36,748 nucleotides of DNA from contig CAADUO010000045.1 in NCBI GenBank assembly GCA_900752215.1, positions 1-36,748 of the forward strand. The letters run 5' to 3'. Position numbers and translations under genes: made by a program. The notes beneath the pieces were generated by a model that made no database searches, was not told the DNA's origin, and worked only from the letters and a program-made list of their open reading frames with translations. The DNA comes from an uncultured Collinsella sp. (GTDB taxonomy: Bacteria > Actinomycetota > Coriobacteriia > Coriobacteriales > Coriobacteriaceae). Numbering within the stretch: the stretch's first letter is position 1; each line of letters starts with the position of its first letter. Shown here in pieces: positions 30,907 through 36,748 of this stretch.

Positions 30907-31275
30907 CTACAGGGTCTCGGGAGCGAGCGAGACGATCTTCATGTACTTCTTGTCACGAAGCTCGCGAGCGACGGGCCCGAAGATACGGGTGCCGACGGGC
31001 GAACCATCGTTGTTGATGACAACGCAGGCGTTCTCATCAAAGCGAATGTAGGAGCCATCCTTGCGGCGGATCTCCTTAACGGTGCGAACGACGACGCAAC
31101 GGACAACGTCCTTCTTCTTGACGTTGGCGCCAGGGGTAGCCTCCTGGACAGCACCGATGAACACATCGCCGATGCCTGCATAACGACGCTTGGAACCGCC
31201 AAGCACCTTGATGCAGCGAATCTTGCGAGCGCCGGAGTTGTCGGCGACGTTCAGCATGGTTTGCATCTGAATCAT
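30907..31275 (-). CDS. rplN: 50S ribosomal protein L14
   Basis: The 122-residue protein matches full-length L14 (MLNVADNSGARKIRCIKVLGG, IRFDENACVVIN, GTRIFGPVARELR). L14 sits at the subunit interface. Its start has GGAGGA upstream. An unusual 118-bp spacer containing folded sequence separates it from rpsQ, so its expression may be separately controlled. Confidence 0.98.
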   Translation of the reverse strand: MIQMQTMLNVADNSGARKIRCIKVLGGSKRRYAGIGDVFIGAVQEATPGANVKKKDVVRCVVVRTVKEIRRKDGSYIRFDENACVVINNDGSPVGTRIFGPVARELRDKKYMKIVSLAPETL

Positions 31276-31300
31276 GGTAGATGTTCCTCCGAACTAAGAA

Positions 31301-31391
31301 CCGAAGAGAGGTGCGCAGCCTTTAGACGGCCTGTGGTATGCAAACCAGGCATACGCACATCTTCGGAAACGTACAAGTCGTAAGAGCGACT
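31301..31391 (-). ncRNA. Junction-like structured RNA element between rpsQ and rplN
   Basis: On the transcribed strand CCGAAGA/TCTTCGG (31360-31366 with 31301-31307) closes a structure. Inside are GTGCG/CGCAC (31354-31358 with 31311-31315), a hairpin TATGC/GCATA and a small GCC/GGC hairpin: a three-way-junction layout. An alternative pairing, GCCTG/CAGGC, would disrupt the TATGC hairpin. A separate small stem AGTCG/CGACT (31376-31391) precedes it. Position inside a ribosomal operon suggests a leader-type element bound by a ribosomal protein. No family match could be checked. Confidence 0.5.
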
Positions 31392-31393
31392 GC

Positions 31394-31654
31394 TTATTTA
31401 GCGCGCTCGACGACCTCGATGAGGCGCCAACGCTTCATCTTGGACATAGGACGGGTCTCCATAACGCGGACGGTATCGCCCACGCCAGCCGTGCACTCCT
31501 CGTCGTGAGCGTGCAGCTTCTTGGAGCTGGTCATCATCTTGCCGTACTTGGGGTGACGCTTGCGCTCGGTGATGGTGACAACAATGGTCTTGGCACCGGA
31601 GACGGAGGTAACGACACCCGTACGGACCTTACGCGAGTTACGCGAATCAGTCAT
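31394..31654 (-). CDS. rpsQ: 30S ribosomal protein S17
   Basis: The 86-residue protein has the S17 core (RKVRTGVVTSVSGAKTIVVTI, HDEECTAGVGDTVRVMETRPMSKMKRWRL), an OB-fold primary 16S rRNA binder. It follows rpmC by 16 bp. Confidence 0.98.
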   Translation of the reverse strand: MTDSRNSRKVRTGVVTSVSGAKTIVVTITERKRHPKYGKMMTSSKKLHAHDEECTAGVGDTVRVMETRPMSKMKRWRLIEVVERAK

Positions 31655-31670
31655 GTTCTCTCCTTAGGTC

Positions 31671-31886
31671 CTACTCGGCGACAGCGGACTTCTCCGCTGC
31701 GATCTCGCGGGCGCGCTGCTCCGTGAGGACGCGAGCGATGTCCTTCTTCACGGTGTTGACGCGAGCGGTGTTGTCCAGCTGGCTGGTGGCCATCTGGAAA
31801 CGAAGGTTAAAGAGCTCGGCGCGCATTTCCTTCAGCTTCTCAACGAGCTGAGCGTCCGAGAGCTCACGAATCTCTGCGGGCTTCAT
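31671..31886 (-). CDS. rpmC: 50S ribosomal protein L29
   Basis: The 71-residue helical protein shows the L29 motif ELFNLRFQMATSQLDNTARVNTVKKDIARVLT. Its ATG overlaps the rplP stop by one base, implying translational coupling. L29 lies at the polypeptide exit of the 50S subunit. Confidence 0.97.
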   Translation of the reverse strand: MKPAEIRELSDAQLVEKLKEMRAELFNLRFQMATSQLDNTARVNTVKKDIARVLTEQRAREIAAEKSAVAE

Positions 31887-32389
31887 TAGTTCTCCTCCTT
31901 GGCGGCGGCGGCGTCCTCAGCAGCCCACTTGGCCTCGAGAGCGGCCTCCTCAGCCATCTCCTTCTCGATGCGCTGCTCAGCGTTCTTGGCAGCAACAATC
32001 TTGGTCTTGATGGGAAGCTTGTGCTGTGCAAGACGCAGAGCCTCGCGAGCGACCTCCTCGGGCACGCCCTTGACCTCGAACATGATGCGGCCGGGCTTGA
32101 CGACGGCCACCCACTCCTCGGGGTTACCCTTACCAGAACCCATGCGAGTCTCGGCAGGCTTCTTGGTGATGGGCTTATCGGGGAAGATCGTGATGTAGAC
32201 ACGACCGCCACGCTTCATGTAGCGGGTCATGGCAATACGAGCGGCCTCGATCTGACGGTTGGTGATCCAATGGGCCTCGAGAGCCTGGATACCAAACTCG
32301 CCGAAATGCAGCTCGGTATTACCCTTGGCCTGGCCCTTCATGGAGCCACGCTGCACCTTGCGGTGAAGAATACGCTTAGGGGCAAGCAC
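31886..32389 (-). CDS. rplP: 50S ribosomal protein L16 with acidic C-terminal extension
   Basis: The protein has 167 residues; the L16 core (MLAPKRILHRKVQRGSMKG, TRMGSGKGNPEEWVAVVKPGRIMFEV, ALRLAQHKLPIKTKIV) fills the first 139 or so. An extra tail of about 28 residues is rich in Ala and Glu (EKEMAEEAALEAKWAAED...). Most bacterial L16 proteins are 136-144 residues. The start is GTG and overlaps the rpsC stop by one base. L16 organises the A-site region of the 50S subunit. Confidence 0.97.
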   Translation of the reverse strand: MLAPKRILHRKVQRGSMKGQAKGNTELHFGEFGIQALEAHWITNRQIEAARIAMTRYMKRGGRVYITIFPDKPITKKPAETRMGSGKGNPEEWVAVVKPGRIMFEVKGVPEEVAREALRLAQHKLPIKTKIVAAKNAEQRIEKEMAEEAALEAKWAAEDAAAAKEEN

Positions 32390-33099
32390 TACTGACCCCT
32401 CCTCTCGGAGTTACGACGACGAGGACGGGAAGAGCCCTCGAGTGCAGGGTTGGGAACAGGCTGGCCCGGGAGCTTCTCGCCCAGGTAGATCCAGACCTTC
32501 ACGCCGCAAGCGCCCATGGTGGTGCTGGCGACAGCCGTGCCGTAGTCGATCTTGGCACGGAGGGTGTGCAGAGGCACGCGACCCTCGCGGTACCACTCAC
32601 GACGGCCCATCTCGGCACCGCCGAGACGACCGGAGCACTGGATACGGATGCCCTTAGCGCCGGCCTTGCGGGCGGACTGGACAGCCTTGCGCATAGCGCG
32701 ACGGAAGGCAACGCGGCCCTCGAGCTGCTCGGCGATAGACTGAGCAACGAGGTTGGCGTCGAGCTCGGGGCGCTTGATCTCGACAACGTCGACGGAGAGC
32801 TGGCCCTTGGAGACGCCAGCGACCTTCTCGAGCTCGGTGCGGAGGGTATCGATCTCGGCACCCTTCTTACCGATGACAACGCCGGGGCGAGCGGTGAGGA
32901 TGATGACCTTCACCTTGTCGCCAGCGCGCTCGATCTCGACACGGGAGACAGCTGCGCGGGAAAGACGCTTCTCGAGGTACTTGCGGATCTCGAGATCGTT
33001 ACCGAGGGTCTTAGCGTAATCCTTCTCTGCGAACCAGCGGGAGCGCCAGTTCTCGGTGATGCCAAGACGGAAGCCGGTGGGGTAGACTTTCTGACCCAT
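32389..33099 (-). CDS. rpsC: 30S ribosomal protein S3
   Basis: The 236-residue protein begins GQKVYPTGFRLGITENWRSRW. It contains the KH domain segment VIILTARPGVVIGKKGAEIDTL and a basic C-terminal tail (SSRPRRRNSERRG). S3 lies at the mRNA entry of the 30S subunit. It follows rplV by 6 bp and overlaps rplP by one base. Confidence 0.98.
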   Translation of the reverse strand: MGQKVYPTGFRLGITENWRSRWFAEKDYAKTLGNDLEIRKYLEKRLSRAAVSRVEIERAGDKVKVIILTARPGVVIGKKGAEIDTLRTELEKVAGVSKGQLSVDVVEIKRPELDANLVAQSIAEQLEGRVAFRRAMRKAVQSARKAGAKGIRIQCSGRLGGAEMGRREWYREGRVPLHTLRAKIDYGTAVASTTMGACGVKVWIYLGEKLPGQPVPNPALEGSSRPRRRNSERRGQ

Positions 33100-33105
33100 A
33101 CAGCT

Positions 33106-33477
33106 TTACGCCTCCTTTCGAGGAGCAACGACGACGGTGATGTGGGAAGTACGCTTCAGAATACGAGAAGCGGAACCCTTGGCGCGGGGACGGATGCGCT
33201 TAAGCGTCGGACCCTCGTCAACATAGGCAGCGGCGACAACCAGGTTGTCGGCACGCAGACCGTTGTTGTTCTCGGCGTTCGCAACGGCGGAACGGAGAAC
33301 CTTCTCGACATCCACGGCGACGGCGCGGTCGCAGAAGTGGAGGATGTCGAAGGCCTGAGCGACAGGCTTGCGGCGGATCAGATCGACCACCAGGCGGGCC
33401 TTGCTGGGGGAAACACGCACGTACTTAGCGACGGCGCGAACCTCGGTGGCCTCAGTTTCAATAGACTTAGTTGCCAT
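33106..33477 (-). CDS. rplV: 50S ribosomal protein L22
   Basis: The 123-residue protein has the L22 core (AVAKYVRVSPSKARLVVDLIR, NAENNNGLRADNLVVAAAYVDEGP, RPRAKGSASRILKRTSHITVVV). The beta-hairpin reaches into the exit tunnel. It has a slightly long N-terminus (about 13 residues before the core). Confidence 0.98.
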   Translation of the reverse strand: MATKSIETEATEVRAVAKYVRVSPSKARLVVDLIRRKPVAQAFDILHFCDRAVAVDVEKVLRSAVANAENNNGLRADNLVVAAAYVDEGPTLKRIRPRAKGSASRILKRTSHITVVVAPRKEA

Positions 33478-33491
33478 TTACGGTTAACCCC

Positions 33492-33752
33492 CTATTTGGC
33501 CTTGTGGCCACGGAACGTACGAGTCGGCGCGAACTCGCCGAGCTTGTGACCAACCATGGACTCGGTAACATACACGGGCACATGCTTGCGGCCGTCGTGG
33601 ACGGCGATGGTGTGACCAACCATCTCGGGGAAGATGGTGGACGCGCGGGACCAGGTCTTCACGACGTCCTTCTTGCCAGCCTCGTTCATCGCGGTGATAC
33701 GCGAGAGAAGGCGAGTCTCCACGAACGGGCCCTTTTTGAGACTTCTGCTCAT
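33492..33752 (-). CDS. rpsS: 30S ribosomal protein S19
   Basis: The 86-residue protein matches S19 throughout (MSRSLKKGPFVETRLLSRI, TWSRASTIFPEMVGHTIAVHDGR, GHKLGEFAPTRTFRGH). It sits in the head of the 30S subunit and in the operon lies between rplB and rplV as usual. Confidence 0.98.
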   Translation of the reverse strand: MSRSLKKGPFVETRLLSRITAMNEAGKKDVVKTWSRASTIFPEMVGHTIAVHDGRKHVPVYVTESMVGHKLGEFAPTRTFRGHKAK

Positions 33753-33784
33753 AAGTGCTTTCTCCTAAAACTCGGTATCCGAAA

Positions 33785-34615
33785 TTACTTCTTACGGCGA
33801 CGAATGATGTGCTGGTTCGAGACCTTCTTCTTCTTGCGCGTACGAAGGCCCTTCGTCGGCTTACCCCAGGGGGTAACGGAGGGACGACCAGAGGTGTGGT
33901 TCTTGCCCTCGCCACCGCCGTGCGGGTGGTCGACAGGGTTCATGACGGTACCGCGGACGGTCGGGCGCACGTTCATGTGACGCTTACGGCCGGCCTTGCC
34001 GATGACGATGTTGGAGTGATCGGCGTTGCCGACCTCACCGACGGTGGCGCGGCAGGTAACGAGGATGCGGCGCATCTCGGAGGAGGGCATACGGACGATA
34101 GCGTACTTGCCCTCCTTACCCATCAGCTGGCAGGAGTTACCGGCGGAACGGGCGATAGCAGCGCCCTTGCCCGGCTGGAACTCGACGGCGTGGATGAGCG
34201 TACCGACGGGGATGTCGGCGAGGGGCAGAGCGTTGCCCGGCTTGATGTCGGCGTCAGAACCGGACATGATGGTCTGACCGACCTCGAGGCCCTTGGGGGC
34301 CAGGATGTAGCGCTTCTCACCGTCAGCGTAGTGCAGCAGAGCGATGCGAGCGGAACGGTTCGGATCGTACTCGATCGTGGCAACCTTGGCGGGCACGCCG
34401 TCCTTGTTGCGCTTGAAGTCGATCACGCGGTAACGACGCTTCACGCCGCCGCCCTGGTGGCGGGTGGTGATGCGGCCGTTGTTGTTACGACCGGCCTTCT
34501 TGGGCAGGGGCTCGAGAAGAGACTTCTCGGGCTTGGTGCAGGTGATCTCGGAGAAGTCGGAGATCGTCTGCCAACGCCTACCAGCGGAGGTCGGCTTAAG
34601 GTGCTTTACAGCCAT
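33785..34615 (-). CDS. rplB: 50S ribosomal protein L2
   Basis: The 276-residue protein is full-length L2 (MAVKHLKPTSAGRRWQTISD; GRNNNGRITTRHQGGGVKRRYR; NPVDHPHGGGEGKNHTSGRP). The conserved HPHGGGEG loop contains the histidine near the peptidyl-transferase centre. I start at 34615, giving the family's length and an AAAGGGA site. An in-frame extension to 34690 is not L2-like. Confidence 0.98.
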   Translation of the reverse strand: MAVKHLKPTSAGRRWQTISDFSEITCTKPEKSLLEPLPKKAGRNNNGRITTRHQGGGVKRRYRVIDFKRNKDGVPAKVATIEYDPNRSARIALLHYADGEKRYILAPKGLEVGQTIMSGSDADIKPGNALPLADIPVGTLIHAVEFQPGKGAAIARSAGNSCQLMGKEGKYAIVRMPSSEMRRILVTCRATVGEVGNADHSNIVIGKAGRKRHMNVRPTVRGTVMNPVDHPHGGGEGKNHTSGRPSVTPWGKPTKGLRTRKKKKVSNQHIIRRRKK

Positions 34616-34794
34616 TACAATCCCTTTCAATAGGAATCCGTTAGCCATCGCAGACAGGGATTCGAGGTTCTGCCTCGGGTGCGATGACACCGGACGTATA
34701 CACGGTTCCGGGCGTGTCCATTTAATACGCCCAAAACCTTGAGCTCCCGCCTCCCCTATTTGGGAGGCATGAGCTCACTCAACAGCAGCGAGTC
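34616..34794 (-). promoter_or_regulatory. Structured spacer between rplW and rplB with repeated 26-nt element
   Basis: This 179-bp gap is long for the S10 operon. It holds a strong hairpin just after rplW: GAGCTC..GCCTCCC and GGGAGGC..GAGCTC (34741-34776). A GGGCGT/ACGCCC pair lies at 34710-34732. A 26-nt element at 34696-34721 recurs at 36561-36586 upstream of rplC with 23 of 26 matches, and on the minus-strand RNA both copies can fold as (A)CACG/CGTGT-type hairpins. The hairpin is not a clear terminator. Control of rplB and downstream genes is likely (inference). Confidence 0.5.
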
Positions 34795-35082
34795 TTAGGC
34801 CTGGTTGCCAAAGACCTCGATGGTGTCGCCCTCGGCCAGCGTGACGATGGCCTTCTTCCAAGAACGGGTCTTGCCGGCGACATAGCGCACGCGCTTGGTC
34901 TTGGGCTTGACCGTCAGGGTGTTCACGCGAACGACCTTGACGCCGAAGATCTCCTCGACAGCGTCCTTGATCTGATACTTGTTAGCATCCTTGGCGACCT
35001 CGAACGTGTACTTGTTCAGCTCCATGCCGGAGAAGGAACGCTCGGACACGATCGGACGGATGATGATCTCGTGGGCGGTCAT
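34795..35082 (-). CDS. rplW: 50S ribosomal protein L23
   Basis: The 95-residue protein has the L23 fold pattern (EIIIRPIVSERSFSGMELNKYTFEVAKDANKYQIKDAVEEIFGVKVVRVNTL). L23 docks trigger factor and SRP at the exit tunnel. Its ATG directly follows the rplD stop codon. Confidence 0.98.
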   Translation of the reverse strand: MTAHEIIIRPIVSERSFSGMELNKYTFEVAKDANKYQIKDAVEEIFGVKVVRVNTLTVKPKTKRVRYVAGKTRSWKKAIVTLAEGDTIEVFGNQA

Positions 35083-35709
35083 TTATGCAAGCACCTCCCC
35101 GAAGTGAGCGGCGATGTCGGCGGGCATCAGCACAGCGTTGTTGTTGACGAGATCGTAGGTGTTGGCCTCGTCGGCGGTGATGATGAACGTCTTGGGAATG
35201 TTGCGGAACGACAGGTAGGCGTTGACGTCCTCATCGCGAACGATGATGGTCAGACGCTTGCCCTCAAGGCCGAGAGCCTTGAGCATGGCGACGGCAGCCT
35301 TGGTGGAAGGCTTCTCGAAGCCGTAGTCGTCGACGAGCACGAGCTCGCCATCGGCCAGCTTGGCGGACAGCGCGGAGCGCATAGCCAGCTTGACCTCCTT
35401 GTTGTTCATACGCTTAGCGTAGGAACGGGGCTTGGGGGCGAAGACAACGCCACCGTGACGCCACTGGGCAGCACGGATGGAACCCTGGCGGGCACGGCCG
35501 GTGCCCTTCTGACGCCAAGGCTTCTTGCCGCCACCGGAAACCTCAGAGCGGCCCTTAGCGGACTGGGTGCCCTGACGCCAAGAGGCCATCTGGCACTTGA
35601 CGATGTGGTGCATAACGTGGATGTTCGGCTCGATGCCGTACACCTCAGCGGCGAGCTCGGCCTCGGCGACCTTCTTGCCCTCGCTGTTCTTTACTTCAAA
35701 CTTTGCCAT
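35083..35709 (-). CDS. rplD: 50S ribosomal protein L4
   Basis: The 208-residue protein is L4: the loop region RSEVSGGGKKPWRQKGTGRARQGSIRAAQWRHGGVVF is clear, followed by SYAKRMNNKEVKLAMRSALS. L4 lines the exit tunnel. In E. coli it also represses the S10 operon by binding its leader, which is relevant to the structured leader ahead of rplC here. Confidence 0.98.
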   Translation of the reverse strand: MAKFEVKNSEGKKVAEAELAAEVYGIEPNIHVMHHIVKCQMASWRQGTQSAKGRSEVSGGGKKPWRQKGTGRARQGSIRAAQWRHGGVVFAPKPRSYAKRMNNKEVKLAMRSALSAKLADGELVLVDDYGFEKPSTKAAVAMLKALGLEGKRLTIIVRDEDVNAYLSFRNIPKTFIITADEANTYDLVNNNAVLMPADIAAHFGEVLA

Positions 35710-35755
35710 TTAAGTGTTCTCCTTGGTATGACGCTGGGCTAAATGGGCTGGGCCC

Positions 35756-36376
35756 TTAGGCCATACGGATGGCGACGAGACCATTCTTGGCACCCGGGAC
35801 AGCGCCCTTGACCAAGATGAGGTTCTGCTCGGCATCGATGCGGACAACGGAAAGGTTCTTGACGGTAACGCGCTCGTTACCCATGTGACCGGCCATCTTG
35901 ACGCCCTTGAGGACGCGCGCAGGATAGGCGCACTGACCGATAGAACCGGGGTGACGCTGGAAGTGAGAACCATGCGTCATAGGACCGCGGCGCTGACCCC
36001 AGCGCTTGATGCGACCCTGGAAGCCCTTACCCTTGGAGGTACCGATGACGTCGACCTTCTCGACATCAGCGAAATCAGCGACGGTGACGACCTCGCCGAC
36101 CTTGTGCTCCTCGCCGTTCTCGACGCGGACCTCACGAAGGAAGCGGACAGGCTCGACGCCAGCCTTGGCGAAGTGACCAGCCATGGGCTTGTTCACGTTC
36201 TTGGCCTTGATGTCGCCGAAACCGATCTGGACGGCGTCATAGCCGTCGGTTGCCTGAGTTTTAACCTGCGAGACAGCGCAGGGGCCAGCCTGGATGACCG
36301 TGACGGGAACGACGTTGTCGTCCTCGTCCCAAACCTGGGTCATGCCAATCTTGCGGCCGAGAATCATGCTGATCAA
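35756..36376 (-). CDS. rplC: 50S ribosomal protein L3
   Basis: The protein is L3 (ILGRKIGMTQVW; GFQGRIKRWGQRRGPMTHGSHFQRHPGSIG; GNERVTVKNLSVVRID). Two starts are possible: TTG 36376 (206 residues, MISMILGRK) or ATG 36367 (203 residues, MILGRK). Neither has a good Shine-Dalgarno. The TTG is weakly favoured by GGGA upstream, the ATG by codon type. A GATCA/TGATC stem covers the initiation region. rpsJ, the usual gene just upstream, is absent for at least 372 bp. Confidence 0.96.
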   Translation of the reverse strand: MISMILGRKIGMTQVWDEDDNVVPVTVIQAGPCAVSQVKTQATDGYDAVQIGFGDIKAKNVNKPMAGHFAKAGVEPVRFLREVRVENGEEHKVGEVVTVADFADVEKVDVIGTSKGKGFQGRIKRWGQRRGPMTHGSHFQRHPGSIGQCAYPARVLKGVKMAGHMGNERVTVKNLSVVRIDAEQNLILVKGAVPGAKNGLVAIRMA

Positions 36377-36748
36377 GATATGATCCCAACTCTCGCGTGG
36401 TCTTGGGACAATGCGTACACCACCGAGCGTACGCCCCTAGAGGACCACTACTTACACGACGTGCTCCCCAGCCTTGTATTTCGCCCGGACTACCTGACAA
36501 CCCTATTAAGCAGGCATTTTGTCCAGCCAGAATACTCCCCTGGTTACACACAGCTGTTTAGTATACACGGCTGCGGGCGTATCCATCGAGATTCATATTT
36601 CACTCACATTGTTTACGCAGGTAAAGTGCGTGGCACGTTCCCAGTGTGCGGCGGAGGGGGCGGGCCTGAGACATATTAAGGTTGCTGCTCTACAGTCCTG
36701 CTCACGACGGAGAGCACATTAAGTGCTCTCCTGTTCGTGCGGAACTCG
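36377..36748 (-). promoter_or_regulatory. Long leader upstream of rplC, no rpsJ
   Basis: No gene is found on either strand. On the minus strand the stretch shows, in transcription order: an imperfect 14-bp hairpin at 36703-36739 (CACGA and GGAGAGCAC arms); the 26-nt element at 36561-36586 shared with the rplB leader and ending in TATACT, a -10-like sequence; a GCGTAC/GTACGC stem at about 36413-36436; CCCAA/TTGGG; and GATCA/TGATC at the start codon. This looks like a regulated ribosomal-protein leader. The promoter is not certain. Confidence 0.5.

Overview
The window looks like a piece of a GC-rich chromosome from a gut coriobacterium (Actinomycetota, Collinsella-like). This is inferred from strong GGAGG/AAAGG ribosome binding sites, a LAATG-type sortase signal, a typical bacterial S10/spc ribosomal-protein cluster, and a selenium-linked purine-degradation gene set known from gut anaerobes. 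I could run no database search, so the taxon is an inference.

Region 1 (1-2819): the 3'-truncated start of a YgeY-type M20 hydrolase and dpaL/ygeX (2,3-diaminopropionate ammonia-lyase) on the minus strand, divergent from a YheO/DauR-type PAS-HTH regulator. Region 2 (about 2.9-13.8 kb) is accessory DNA: a proline-rich membrane protein, a 33-bp-phased repeat array, an orphan gene, a sortase-anchored repeat protein, a frameshifted gene, a DEDDh exonuclease, a 38-residue toxin-like peptide, an IS110/IS1111-type element with a long structured 3' end, a SIMPL-domain gene broken by an amber codon, and an AAA/DUF234 ATPase flanked by paired 62-bp-period repeats and preceded by a 25-bp perfect inverted repeat.

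Region 3 (13.9-24.75 kb) is the other half of the purine/selenium locus, read on the minus strand: NCS2 purine permease, ssnA, ygfK, a four-cluster polyferredoxin, and a selenium-dependent xanthine-dehydrogenase-like molybdoenzyme. A second YheO-type regulator diverges from the permease, and ridA lies beyond it. Together these could import xanthine or urate, reduce or open purines, channel electrons through Fe-S and flavin proteins, and cleave diaminopropionate to pyruvate and ammonia, with RidA removing the 2-aminoacrylate intermediate.

Region 4 (25.0-30.2 kb): a U32 protein coupled to an RluA-type pseudouridine synthase (plus strand), then a Gfo/Idh/MocA oxidoreductase-DeoR regulator pair (minus strand). 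Region 5 (30.5-36.75 kb, minus strand): ribosomal genes rplC-rplD-rplW-rplB-rpsS-rplV-rpsC-rplP-rpmC-rpsQ-rplN-rplX, ended by a terminator right after rplX. This cluster has structured intergenic elements: a junction-like RNA between rpsQ and rplN, and a 26-nt element repeated ahead of rplB and rplC.
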